NCBI GenBank assembly: GCA_011390855.1
Contig: JAABRN010000012.1
Span: 1-13,784 of the forward strand
Origin: Hydrogenophaga sp.
Lineage (GTDB): Bacteria > Pseudomonadota > Gammaproteobacteria > Burkholderiales > Burkholderiaceae_C
Length of the DNA: 13,784 nucleotides
Direction: 5' to 3'
Made by a program: the position numbers and the translations under genes. Positions 1-6,128 of the stretch are shown piece by piece. Positions within the stretch are counted from its first letter, which is position 1, and each line of letters opens with the position of its first letter. The notes below the pieces were generated by a model. The model saw nothing but the letters and a program-made list of their open reading frames with translations, was not told the origin of the DNA and did no database searches.

Positions 1-53
1 GTTCTGCCGTAGCGTTTGTGGAGGTTCTGCACCAACAGGCTGGGCTGCGTCAT
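1..53 (-). CDS. ABC transporter ATP-binding protein, N-terminal fragment (runs off left edge)
   Basis: Only 17 codons lie inside the window, reading MTQPSLLVQNLHKRYGR from an ATG at 53. The pattern Leu-x-Val-x-Asn-Leu-His-Lys-Arg-Tyr-Gly is the usual first beta strand and A-loop region of ABC ATPases, with the tyrosine that stacks on ATP adenine. The LHKRYG wording is particularly common in the polar amino-acid uptake (HisP/GlnQ) branch, so an amino-acid importer ATPase is the best guess, but Walker A and all later motifs are outside the window. A G-rich stretch (seven G) about 6-12 nt before the ATG could serve as ribosome binding site. An in-frame ATG exists upstream at 122, but the shorter start gives a normal N-terminus. 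The gene lies downstream of miaA on the same strand and could be cotranscribed with it. Confidence 0.7.
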   Translation of the reverse strand, partial: MTQPSLLVQNLHKRYGR

Positions 54-169
54 GCCTTGCCCCCCCAGACCAGAAACACCCCTGGCGGCACAAACCAGCA
101 GGCCAGGTTGCCCCCTGTGCATGGGCGGCGCAAGTCGGATGGGACGCGGTGGATCGGGTTTTTCGGCAT
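50..169 (-). CDS. candidate 39-aa small protein between miaA and the ABC ATPase gene
   Basis: An ATG at 169 opens a 39-codon frame that begins MPKNPIHRV and ends FLVWGGKA. Its TGA stop overlaps the ABC-ATPase start as ATGA, the usual geometry of translational coupling. It starts 19 nt after the miaA stop. About 31 of its 39 codons end in G or C, as real genes of this genome do, and the frame has a hydrophobic C-terminal half (residues about 21-36, with two tryptophans and a Pro-Pro) that could sit in or on a membrane. There is no recognisable Shine-Dalgarno and I know no family for it. It may be a leader peptide, a small membrane protein, or simply an open frame by chance in GC-rich DNA. Confidence 0.3.
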   Translation of the reverse strand: MPKNPIHRVPSDLRRPCTGGNLACWFVPPGVFLVWGGKA

Positions 170-188
170 GTCGCGAGAGTGGGGTTTG

Positions 189-1175
189 TCAGCCGTGGGT
201 TTGAATTGGCGGACCAAGCAGACGTTCTACCGATTGCAGCACGCGCGCCAGCGCATCGGGTGCGTCGCAGGCAATGACCTGTCGTTCGGGCATGGAACGC
301 AGCCAGGTGATCTGCCGTTTGGCCAGTTGGCGTGTCGCAAAAATGCCGCGGTTGCGCAGTTCGGCAAGCTGGGCGTCGGTTAAATGGTTGCCCGCAGCAT
401 CCAGCGCTTCCCAGGCCTGCCGGTAGCCCACGCAACGCATGGAAGGCAGATCGGGATGGAGGTCGCCGCGTGCGCGCAACGCGCGCACCTCGTCAATGAA
501 GCCGTCTGCCAGCATCGCGTCGAAGCGTTGGGCGATGCGCGCGTGAAGCCAGGCGCGGTCGTCCGGCTCCAGTGACAACAGCTGACCGGGGGCCAGCGGA
601 CCGCTTTCTTTGGCGCTGCCGGTCTGGAAAGCAGAGATGGGCTGACCCGATACCTCGAACACTTCCAGCGCCCGCTGGATACGCTGCGAGTCGTTCGGAA
701 ACAGCCGGGCTGCTGTGACGGAGTCAATTCTTGCGAGTTCGGCGTGCAACGCAGGCCAGCCCAGGGACTGGGCCCGGGCCTCGATGCGGGCACGCACCTC
801 GGCATCGGCGCGAGGCATGTCGTCCAGCCCCTGCACCAGTGCCCTGAAATAGAGCATGGTGCCGCCCACCAGCAGGGGCATGCGTCCACGCGACCCGATT
901 TCGCCAATCAGCTGCGTGGCGTCGCGCACAAAATCGGCCGCGCTGTAAGCCTGCAGGGGGTCGGTGATGTCGATCAGGTGGTGCGGCACCTGTGCGCGTT
1001 CCTGTGGCGAGGGTTTGGCGGTGCCGATGTCCATGCCGCGAAACACCAGGGCCGAGTCGACGCTGATGATCTCCACCGGCCAGCGCTGCGCAATGGCCAT
1101 CGAGGCAGCGCTCTTTCCGCTGGCTGTTGGACCGGCCAGAGCGATGCACCTGACTTCCGATGCTGGCGTGTTCAC
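189..1175 (-). CDS. miaA: tRNA dimethylallyltransferase MiaA
   Basis: MiaA transfers the dimethylallyl group from DMAPP to N6 of A37 in tRNAs that read UNN codons, the first step towards ms2i6A. The 328-residue product has the P-loop GPTASGKS at residues 15-22, then the family signature [18 protein letters not shown] at about 38-55 (tRNA/DMAPP pocket, catalytic Asp region), HHLIDITDP at about 65-73, [11 protein letters not shown] near 103-113, and the C-terminal [15 protein letters not shown] element that grips tRNA. Length matches the family. The start codon is GTG at 1175, overlapping the TGA of the MFS gene as GTGA, which indicates translational coupling in a minus-strand operon; no strong Shine-Dalgarno is seen. 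Identification is secure. Confidence 0.97.
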   Translation of the reverse strand: MNTPASEVRCIALAGPTASGKSAASMAIAQRWPVEIISVDSALVFRGMDIGTAKPSPQERAQVPHHLIDITDPLQAYSAADFVRDATQLIGEIGSRGRMPLLVGGTMLYFRALVQGLDDMPRADAEVRARIEARAQSLGWPALHAELARIDSVTAARLFPNDSQRIQRALEVFEVSGQPISAFQTGSAKESGPLAPGQLLSLEPDDRAWLHARIAQRFDAMLADGFIDEVRALRARGDLHPDLPSMRCVGYRQAWEALDAAGNHLTDAQLAELRNRGIFATRQLAKRQITWLRSMPERQVIACDAPDALARVLQSVERLLGPPIQTHG

Positions 1176-2536
1176 GGGTTTGAGCGCGAGGGTTCAGGCG
1201 GATCGGACAGCGGGTGCCCAGATTCGAGCGCACGCCTTGGAATCGGGTCTGCCAGGCCACTGGCGTGGTCTTCCGCTGGAGGGAAGTCACGAAGAGGGGC
1301 TGGGGGGGTGACCTCACTCATTCCGTACTTCTGCACCAGCGTCCACGCGAAGAATGCGATCACCACGCTCCAGAACCACAGGCCGTTGGTCAGAGGCAGT
1401 ACCGAGCCTGCGCCGTCTGCGACGCTGGCCAGACTGCGACCCAGCCAGCCACCCATGAAGAAGGCCGCGACCATCATCAGAAAACCGCTCAGCGCCGAAG
1501 CGGCGCCTGCCGCGTGAGGAAACGGACCGACAGCGCCGCTTTGCCCGCAGGGCTGGTGCACACCGTGCGCCAGCATGAACAGGTAGAAGGGCAGCATGAT
1601 CGCGAACACGTTCTGAATGCCCGCGAGCGCCAGCACTCCCATGAGTGTGCCGCCAGTGACGGTGCATGCGCCCGCCAGGGCAACGGTACGCCGCACGCCC
1701 AGGCGGGGCAGCAGCCTGCGGCAGATGAGGGTGCCCACGATGTAGCTCAGCGACATGCTGAACATGACCATGCCATAGACCGGCTTGGACAGCTCCAGCA
1801 CCTGAATGAAGACGAAGGGCGACGCGGCCAGAAAGGTGAACAGGCCGGTGTAGGACGCGGTGGATAGCAGCGTGAATGCCCAGAACGTGGGGTGTTGCAC
1901 GATCTGCCACCAGGTGCGCAACAGCGTTCCCGGCTGCAGAGCCTGGGGGTTCTTGCGCTGCAGGGTTTCTTCAAAACGCAGGGCAAGCACCACCAGTGTG
2001 GCGGCACCAAACAGCGCGACGACCAGCAAAGCCATGCGCCAGCCCAGGAATTCAGCGACCAGCCCGCCCAGTGGCGCGCTTGCGCAGGCAATCACGCCCA
2101 GGCCGGTGAGGCCTTTGGACATGATGCGGGCCCCTTCCACCGGGGCGTACAGATCGCGCACGATGGCGCGCGCGCACATCACGCCAGCGCCCATGGCCAC
2201 GCCTTGCAGCGTGCGCCACAACACCAGCTGTTCCATGGACGCCGAGAACGTGCTGCCGACCGATGCGATCACATACAGGCCCATGCCCGCCAGCAACACG
2301 GGGCGCCGCCCGAACCGGTCAGACACCGGCCCCCACACCATCTGCGACATGCCGAAGGCCAGCAGCAAGGCGGTCAGTGTGAGCTGGGCCTGCGACATAG
2401 GTGCGCCAAAGCCCTGGGTCAGGGCGGGCAGGGCAGGCAGGTAGAGGTCGGTGGTGACGGGCTGCAGACCGAGCAGCAGCGAGAGCACGAGCACGATCAG
2501 GCCCGGCGACATTGACGAATGGTGGGAAGCGGACAT
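1172..2536 (-). CDS. Bcr/CflA-type MFS multidrug efflux transporter
   Basis: The protein is a 454-residue, mostly hydrophobic inner-membrane carrier with about twelve transmembrane segments. The N-terminal segment ends in a [18 protein letters not shown] stretch, typical of the Bcr/CflA (DHA1) family of proton-driven drug exporters. The MFS motif [15 protein letters not shown], follows TM2, and an Arg-rich loop ([10 protein letters not shown]) follows TM4, as in bicyclomycin/chloramphenicol exporters. Substrate cannot be read from sequence. The open frame extends upstream to 2752, but the extra 72 residues are hydrophilic, overlap the neighbouring hydrolase gene and do not resemble a transporter, so the ATG at 2536 is chosen. 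The C-terminal tail of about 45 residues is polar and proline-rich. The stop overlaps the miaA start by four bases. Confidence 0.9.
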   Translation of the reverse strand: MSASHHSSMSPGLIVLVLSLLLGLQPVTTDLYLPALPALTQGFGAPMSQAQLTLTALLLAFGMSQMVWGPVSDRFGRRPVLLAGMGLYVIASVGSTFSASMEQLVLWRTLQGVAMGAGVMCARAIVRDLYAPVEGARIMSKGLTGLGVIACASAPLGGLVAEFLGWRMALLVVALFGAATLVVLALRFEETLQRKNPQALQPGTLLRTWWQIVQHPTFWAFTLLSTASYTGLFTFLAASPFVFIQVLELSKPVYGMVMFSMSLSYIVGTLICRRLLPRLGVRRTVALAGACTVTGGTLMGVLALAGIQNVFAIMLPFYLFMLAHGVHQPCGQSGAVGPFPHAAGAASALSGFLMMVAAFFMGGWLGRSLASVADGAGSVLPLTNGLWFWSVVIAFFAWTLVQKYGMSEVTPPAPLRDFPPAEDHASGLADPIPRRALESGHPLSDPPEPSRSNP

Positions 2537-2543
2537 CTGATCG

Positions 2544-2549
2544 AGGGTA
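2544..2549 (-). promoter_or_regulatory. possible -10 box of the MFS-miaA operon
   Basis: On the minus strand TACCCT (4/6 to TATAAT) lies 7 nt before the ATG at 2536. No Shine-Dalgarno is visible before that ATG. The geometry would place transcription start at or near the start codon. The -10 match is weak and no -35 is evident, so this is only a suggestion, made because mutL and queG show the same arrangement with better boxes. Confidence 0.25.
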
Positions 2550-2609
2550 GCAGATGGCGCATGCCATGGCTGCCCGAACGACAGCCCGCCAGATGGTCTG
2601 GCAGAAGCC

Positions 2610-3476
2610 TCAGCGAGAGATGGTTTCCTGGGTGTCTTGCCAGCCAAACAGGCTTGCGAGCGCTGCCCGGTACTGGGGCTGACCCACCGAATTGGTGTTG
2701 TGGTGCGAGCCGCCCTCAACCAGAACAAATGCCTTGGGGCCCACGGCAGCATCGTAGAGGCGGCGTCCCAGCTCGGGCTGGATCAGTCGGTCGTTGCCAC
2801 CATGAACGACCAGAAACGGCGAGCCGATGTCGGGCACACGCCGCACCGCTTCGAAACGCTGGGTGATCAGCAGAGAAACGGGCAGCCAACCCCATTTGGT
2901 GGTGCCAACCACATCGGCAATTGAAGTGAAGGTGCCTTCCACCAGGGTGCCGGCCTCGTCGTCCACCCGGGCTGCCAGCTCGATGGCGATGGCGCCACCC
3001 AGCGAGTGGCCAAAGATGTAGCGTGGTCGATCAGGGTATTTCTTCGCCAGCCATGCCCAGGCGGCCTGCGCGTCTTCCACTGCGAGCGATTCGGAGGGTA
3101 GCTGGTTGGTGCTTTTGCCAAAACCCCGGTAGTCGATGGACAGCACCGAGAAGCCCAGCTCTTCCATGCGGCGCACCCGGAAAGCCGAACCGATCACGTT
3201 GAAGCGCGCACCATGCAGGTAGAGCAGAACAGGGGCATCAGGCCGGACGTCGAAATTGGCATTTTTGGTCCACAAGCCATGCAGCTTCACGGGCTGGCTG
3301 GTTTCCCTGGATTCGAAGTCGATCCAGACATCGCTCATGCCTTCAGCGGCAAGCGTGCCGCCATACCAGCTGCGGTCAGACGGCTGGAAGATCCACTGGC
3401 GTTGCTTTTCGTCCAGCGTGGCGCAGCCTGCGAGCAGGGCAATGCTGGCCAGCAGGAGGGCGATCAGTTTTTTCAT
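2610..3476 (-). CDS. alpha/beta hydrolase lipoprotein
   Basis: The 288-residue protein starts with a classic lipoprotein signal: Lys-Lys, a hydrophobic core, and the lipobox LLAGC with the lipidated cysteine at residue 18. Alanine at +2 rather than aspartate suggests Lol-dependent sorting to the outer membrane. The mature part is an alpha/beta-hydrolase of the serine aminopeptidase/BAAT-like group (E. coli YfhR-like topology): LYLHGA at about 85-90 (oxyanion region), the nucleophile elbow GHSLGG with Ser158, the acid in VVHGGNDRL (Asp229), and His258 in GGSHHN. The substrate is unknown; esterase or peptidase activity is plausible. It lies 73 bp upstream of the MFS gene on the same strand and is divergent from the HIT gene across 96 bp. 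No clear Shine-Dalgarno precedes its ATG. Confidence 0.88.
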   Translation of the reverse strand: MKKLIALLLASIALLAGCATLDEKQRQWIFQPSDRSWYGGTLAAEGMSDVWIDFESRETSQPVKLHGLWTKNANFDVRPDAPVLLYLHGARFNVIGSAFRVRRMEELGFSVLSIDYRGFGKSTNQLPSESLAVEDAQAAWAWLAKKYPDRPRYIFGHSLGGAIAIELAARVDDEAGTLVEGTFTSIADVVGTTKWGWLPVSLLITQRFEAVRRVPDIGSPFLVVHGGNDRLIQPELGRRLYDAAVGPKAFVLVEGGSHHNTNSVGQPQYRAALASLFGWQDTQETISR

Positions 3477-3560
3477 TGTTGGGGTGGATGCTGGCGCAGA
3501 GCGGAAAGTTCAGTCCAGAATGGCAAGTTCCGTACCAGGGTGGCCATTTGTCGCCATTAC

Positions 3561-3565
3561 AAAGG
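3561..3565 (+). promoter_or_regulatory. Shine-Dalgarno that decides the HIT gene start
   Basis: AAAGG lies 7 nt before the ATG at 3573 but only 1 nt before the in-frame ATG at 3567, so it supports 3573 as the initiation codon. Confidence 0.6.
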
Positions 3566-3572
3566 CATGATC

Positions 3573-3977
3573 ATGACCGACAGTGTTTTTACCCGTATCG
3601 CCCGGCGAGAAATCCCGGCCGCCATCATCTTTGAAGACGATCAGGTGATCGCCTTCATGGACGCAGGCCAGGTCAACCCCGGTCACGTTCTGGTGGCCAC
3701 CAAACGCCAGGTTGAAACCGTGATGGAACTGGAGGAAGCCGAAGCCGCCCACCTTTTTGCCGTGGCCACGCGCATTGCCAAGGTCGTGCAGGCCGAATTC
3801 CAGCCCAGTGGCATGACCCTGCTGCAAACCAACAAGCCCGACGGCTGGCAGACCGTGCCTCATGTGCACGTGCATGTGTTGCCAAGGCATGCCGATGATG
3901 GCGTCGGGCTGGTCTGGCCCCGCAAGGATCCGCCGTTGAGCGAATTGCAGGCGCTGGCAGGGCGCATTCACATTTGA
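3573..3977 (+). CDS. HIT family nucleotide hydrolase/phosphoramidase
   Basis: This is a 134-residue histidine-triad protein, the usual size for the Hint/Fhit superfamily. After the N-terminal FTRIARREIPAAIIFEDDQVIAFMD stretch (residues 6-30, substrate-binding strand region) comes NPGHVLVATKR, and near the C-terminus the triad motif H-V-H-V-H-V-L at residues 97-103, whose middle histidine (His99) is the expected nucleophile. Hint proteins hydrolyse AMP-linked phosphoramidates and related nucleotides; the biological substrate here is unknown. The frame is open far upstream, but only as antisense of the hydrolase gene; the start at 3573 gives the family N-terminus MTDSVF and has a Shine-Dalgarno. 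The gene is divergent from the lipoprotein gene and convergent with gdhA. Confidence 0.93.
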   Translation: MTDSVFTRIARREIPAAIIFEDDQVIAFMDAGQVNPGHVLVATKRQVETVMELEEAEAAHLFAVATRIAKVVQAEFQPSGMTLLQTNKPDGWQTVPHVHVHVLPRHADDGVGLVWPRKDPPLSELQALAGRIHI

Positions 3978-4053
3978 CTGGCTGAGCGTGAAGCGCATCG
4001 ACTCAGTGCCTCTTCCTGCCAATGGCGAGGGGTGTGTGGCGCTCATTTGCTGC

Positions 4054-4095
4054 TTTCTCCGGAAGCTTGGCTTGGCCGGGTCTCGCCCCGGCGGG
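4054..4095 (+). repeat. diverged direct repeat, copy A
   Basis: This begins TTTCTCCGGAAGCTTGGCTT and is matched 342 bp downstream by the copy at 4396. Over 42 bp I count 6 mismatches (about 86% identity). Copy A runs straight into the stem-loop at 4102-4127. Confidence 0.7.
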
Positions 4096-4101
4096 CGACT
4101 A

Positions 4102-4127
4102 ACTTTCTTTGTCTCGCCAAAGAAAGT
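4102..4127. repeat. perfect 10-bp stem-loop of the ACTTTCTTTG/CAAAGAAAGT type
   Basis: The arms ACTTTCTTTG (4102-4111) and CAAAGAAAGT (4118-4127) are perfectly complementary around a 6-nt TCTCGC loop. A further direct CAAAGAAAG follows at 4131-4139. The same kind of palindrome is, from memory, frequent between genes of Burkholderiales and Xanthomonadales. A terminator role for HIT transcripts is possible, but no canonical GC stem plus U-tract is present. Confidence 0.75.
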
Positions 4128-4202
4128 CACCAAAGAAAGGCGAGCCGGATGCGCTGTCCCTCCGCTTCGCTACGGGCACACTGCGCTGCTCGGTGCGCGG
4201 GG

Positions 4203-4250
4203 GAAATTCGCAAACTTGTCCGCTGCGCGGCCTTCGGACATGCGAATTTC
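4203..4250. repeat. two-tier inverted repeat
   Basis: The outer arms GAAATTCGCA (4203-4212) and TGCGAATTTC (4241-4250) pair perfectly over 10 bp. The inner arms TGTCCG (4217-4222) and CGGACA (4235-4240) pair over 6 bp, with a 4-nt bulge on the left side only and a 12-nt GC-rich loop. It forms a strong cruciform or RNA hairpin from either strand. Confidence 0.7.
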
Positions 4251-4341
4251 TGATCCCCACGCTCCTGCGCTGCTCGCCAGCGCATGACGGCGGAAGGCGG
4301 GATCGGGAGCGGACCACCTCTCAGTCGGGCGCGCCTTCGCT

Positions 4342-4376
4342 CCCTGCCCCGTTGGGGGAGGGCTGGGGTGGGGGCC
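4342..4376. repeat. GC-rich palindrome with G-rich tail
   Basis: CCCTGCCCC (4342-4350) pairs with GGGGGAGGG (4354-4362) with one mismatch around a GTT loop, followed by CTGGGGTGGGGG. The combination GGGAGGGCTGGGGTG resembles a dispersed GGGAGAGGGCTGGGGTGAGG-type repeat known to me from many beta- and gammaproteobacterial genomes. Confidence 0.55.
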
Positions 4377-4395
4377 TCTACCCGCCTTTGCTCTT

Positions 4396-4437
4396 TTTCT
4401 CCAGAAGTTTGGCTTGGCAGGGTCTCACCCTTGCGGG
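4396..4437 (+). repeat. diverged direct repeat, copy B
   Basis: This is the partner of 4054-4095, beginning TTTCTCCAGAAGTTTGGCTT. Unlike copy A it is not followed by the CTTTCTTT stem-loop but by GTCGTTTTTTCCGCG, so the palindromic part has been lost or has diverged. Confidence 0.65.
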
Positions 4438-4521
4438 AGTCGTTTTTTCCGCGAGCCACCTCGCACGAAATGGCTTCATCCAAGGGCACCGAAGATCCGG
4501 CTCCGCCGGTCAGAGGTGCCG

Positions 4522-4555
4522 CCCCCCTCCAAGCCGAAGGCGCCATAGAGGGGGG
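4522..4555. terminator. stem-loop downstream of gdhA, possible terminator
   Basis: CCCCCCTC (4522-4529) and GAGGGGGG (4548-4555) form a perfect 8-bp stem around an 18-nt loop that itself contains GCC-GAA-GGC. It lies 28 bp past the gdhA stop on the minus strand. No U-tract follows, so termination is inferred only from position and stem strength; it may equally be another interspersed repeat. Confidence 0.45.
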
Positions 4556-4582
4556 TGACGCGAAGCGGCGCGGGGGTGCTCT

Positions 4583-5926
4583 CTAGATGATGCCTTGCGC
4601 CAGCATCGCATCAGCCACTTTCACAAACCCGGCGATGTTGGCACCGTCCACGTAGCTGACTTTGCCATCTGCGCGGCGCCCATGCGTCAAACAGGCTTCG
4701 TGGATACCGACCATGATGCTGTGCAGGCGCTGATCCACTTCGTCTCTTGGCCAGCTGATTCGCATGGCGTTCTGGCTCATTTCCAGGCCCGATGTGGCCA
4801 CTCCCCCGGCGTTGCTCGCCTTGCCCGGTGCAAACAACACACCGGCATCTTCGAAGCGCTGCGCCGCCGCCATGGACGTGGGCATGTTGGCGCCTTCGGC
4901 CACGCAGGTCACGCCGTTGCGTATGAGCGTGTTGGCATCTTCGACGTCGATTTCGTTCTGAGTGGCGCAGGGCAGGGCCACGTCCACCGGTACGCCCCAG
5001 GGCTTGACGCCTGCTTCAAAACGCGAACCGGTGCGCTCGGCGTATTCGCTGACGCGGCCGTACAGATGGTTTTTCACTTCCATCAGCTCGGCGAGCTTCT
5101 CAGGGGTGAAGCCTTCATCGTCGACGATGGTGCCGCTGGAGTCCGACACGGTGACCACCTTCGCGCCCAAGGCCATGGCTTTCTCTACCGCGTATTGCGC
5201 CACGTTGCCCGAACCGGAGATGCTCACGCGCAGCCCCTCGAAGGTCTTGCCTTGCTGCTTCAGCATCTGTTCTGCAAAGTACACCGTGCCGTAGCCAGTG
5301 GCTTCCGGGCGGATGAGGGACCCTCCAAAGCTCAGGCCCTTGCCGGTGAACACACAGTCGGCCCGGTTGCTGAGCTTTTTCATCATGCCGGCCATGTAGC
5401 CGACTTCACGTGCCCCCACGCCAATGTCACCGGCTGGCACATCGGTGTCTGCGCCCACATGGCGGAACAGTTCGGTCATCAGGGCCTGGCAGAAACGCAT
5501 CACTTCACCCGGGCTCTTGCCCTTGGGGTCGAAGTCCGAGCCGCCTTTGCCACCGCCCATGGGCAGTGTGGTCAACGCATTCTTGAAGGTCTGCTCGAAC
5601 GCCAGAAACTTCAGGATGGAGAGGTTCACCGAAGGATGGAACCGCATCCCTCCCTTGAAAGGTCCGATGGCCGAGCTGTGCTGGATACGGAAGCCGCGGT
5701 TCACCTGCACGTCGCCGTGGTCATTCACCCAGGCAATGCGGAACATGACCACACGCTCAGGTTCGATCAAGCGGTCTAGCAGGCCGTGTTCAGCGTAGCG
5801 CGGATGTGTGGCGATGAAGGGCCAGATGCTTTCCATGACTTCCGCCACCGCCTGGCTGAATTCGGGTTGCCCTGGGTTTCGGGCGGCGACGTGTTCGAGG
5901 AAATGGTGGACCGAGGTGTATTTCAT
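4583..5926 (-). CDS. gdhA: NADP-specific glutamate dehydrogenase
   Basis: GdhA makes glutamate from 2-oxoglutarate, ammonium and NADPH, the low-affinity route of ammonium assimilation in the cytoplasm. The 447-residue product has exactly the length of the E. coli enzyme and matches it nearly throughout: RVVMFRIAW, SSAIGPFKGGMRFHPSVN, the substrate/catalytic-lysine stretch PMGGGKGGSDFDPKGKS, DVPAGDIGVG, the Rossmann loop SGSGNVAQYA, ALPCATQNE and the C-terminal ANIAGFVKVADAML. The ATG at 5926 gives the family N-terminus (MKYTSVHHFLEHV). An in-frame ATG at 5953 would add nine residues, but it falls inside a palindrome and close to the probable transcription start. No Shine-Dalgarno is obvious at either. 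The upstream region carries several NtrC-like sites, consistent with nitrogen control. Confidence 0.97.
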   Translation of the reverse strand: MKYTSVHHFLEHVAARNPGQPEFSQAVAEVMESIWPFIATHPRYAEHGLLDRLIEPERVVMFRIAWVNDHGDVQVNRGFRIQHSSAIGPFKGGMRFHPSVNLSILKFLAFEQTFKNALTTLPMGGGKGGSDFDPKGKSPGEVMRFCQALMTELFRHVGADTDVPAGDIGVGAREVGYMAGMMKKLSNRADCVFTGKGLSFGGSLIRPEATGYGTVYFAEQMLKQQGKTFEGLRVSISGSGNVAQYAVEKAMALGAKVVTVSDSSGTIVDDEGFTPEKLAELMEVKNHLYGRVSEYAERTGSRFEAGVKPWGVPVDVALPCATQNEIDVEDANTLIRNGVTCVAEGANMPTSMAAAQRFEDAGVLFAPGKASNAGGVATSGLEMSQNAMRISWPRDEVDQRLHSIMVGIHEACLTHGRRADGKVSYVDGANIAGFVKVADAMLAQGII

Positions 5927-5929
5927 GAA

Positions 5930-5958
5930 ATTCAATGCATTGGGTTGGTGCATTGAAT
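5930..5958. promoter_or_regulatory. perfect 10-bp inverted repeat at the gdhA start
   Basis: ATTCAATGCA (5930-5939) and TGCATTGAAT (5949-5958) are perfect arms around a 9-nt spacer, ending 3 bp before the gdhA start codon. It shares its symmetry centre with NtrC-like site 1, so it is probably a protein operator; as RNA it could also form a weak AU-rich hairpin over the initiation region. Confidence 0.55.
5936..5952. promoter_or_regulatory. NtrC-like site 1, next to the gdhA start
   Basis: TGCATT-GGGTT-GGTGCA matches 10 of 12 fixed bases of the NtrC consensus TGCACC-N5-GGTGCA. Its centre (5944) is 18 bp upstream of the gdhA ATG and coincides with the centre of the 10-bp palindrome 5930-5958. 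Binding here would block the ribosome-binding/transcription-start area, which fits repression. The assignment is inferred from the motif only. Confidence 0.5.
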
Positions 5959-5962
5959 GATA
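5957..5962 (-). promoter_or_regulatory. candidate gdhA -10 box
   Basis: On the minus strand TATCAT matches TATAAT at 5/6. Transcription would start near 5950, inside NtrC-like site 1 and about 24 nt before the ATG at 5926. No convincing -35 is found at 16-18 bp spacing, so the promoter is either activator-dependent or wrongly placed here. Confidence 0.35.
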
Positions 5963-5990
5963 CGCAGCAGCCGTTCAGGAAAATGAAAAA

Positions 5991-6007
5991 TGCACCGATA
6001 TGGTGTT
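5991..6007. promoter_or_regulatory. NtrC-like site 2
   Basis: TGCACC-GATAT-GGTGTT matches 10/12 to the NtrC consensus, with a perfect left half. The centre at 5999 is 55 bp from site 1, close to five helical turns, and about 73 bp upstream of the gdhA ATG. Confidence 0.5.
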
Positions 6008-6032
6008 TTTCGGTTTCATGAGCGGCCAAGCT

Positions 6033-6049
6033 GTCACGAAAAAAGTGCA
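6033..6049. promoter_or_regulatory. NtrC-like site 3 (weak)
   Basis: GTCACG-AAAAA-AGTGCA matches 8/12. The spacing to site 2 is 42 bp, about four helical turns. Alone it would not be called; it is listed because of its position between sites 2 and 4. Confidence 0.25.
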
Positions 6050-6072
6050 AAAAAGGATTCTGGATGATGAAT

Positions 6073-6089
6073 TGCTTCGTATTGGTGCA
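6073..6089. promoter_or_regulatory. NtrC-like site 4
   Basis: TGCTTC-GTATT-GGTGCA matches 10/12 with a perfect right half. The centre at 6081 is about 155 bp upstream of the gdhA ATG and 40 bp from site 3. It lies in the intergenic space 40 bp after the mutL stop. Confidence 0.4.
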
Positions 6090-6128
6090 AACAAGCCCCA
6101 TGTAACGCGCTTTGGAGAACCCCTGTTT

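Larger units (their letters stand above)
3978..4582. other. 605-bp gene-free gap between convergent HIT and gdhA genes, rich in palindromes
   Basis: No credible gene or structural RNA was found. Open frames here (for example 4109-4558 plus and 4127-4546 minus) have low-complexity Arg/Ser/Pro-rich products with no domain, no Shine-Dalgarno and overlap one another on both strands. The gap instead contains a diverged direct repeat (4054-4095 and 4396-4437) and at least four separate stem-loops, listed individually. Sequence of this style recurs between genes in Comamonadaceae and other Burkholderiales genomes as far as I remember, so this is probably a cluster of interspersed intergenic repeats that may also terminate transcription arriving from both sides. 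Confidence 0.6.

Noticed and set aside
2537..2752. 72-residue N-terminal extension of the MFS transporter.
   Set aside because: The extension is hydrophilic, overlaps the hydrolase gene on the same strand, and precedes the normal transporter N-terminus, which has its own ATG.
3547..3563. TTTGT-N7-ACAAA inverted repeat before the HIT gene.
   Set aside because: Five-base arms in a promoter-length region are expected by chance, and no regulator is encoded next to it.
4109..4586. Overlapping open frames on both strands in the HIT-gdhA gap (for example 149, 139 and 100 codons).
   Set aside because: Products are Arg/Ser/Pro-rich with no domain, the frames overlap on both strands, lack Shine-Dalgarno sites, and coincide with palindromic repeats; typical of GC-rich non-coding DNA.
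5951..5953. Alternative gdhA ATG adding nine residues.
   Set aside because: The extra residues are not part of the family N-terminus and the codon lies within the operator-like palindrome, about at the predicted transcription start.
6086..6101. Sigma54-like promoter (TGGGGC...TTTGCA on the minus strand) upstream of gdhA, suggested by the NtrC-like sites.
   Set aside because: The GG-to-GC distance is 9 rather than the required 10 bases and the -24 element is poor.
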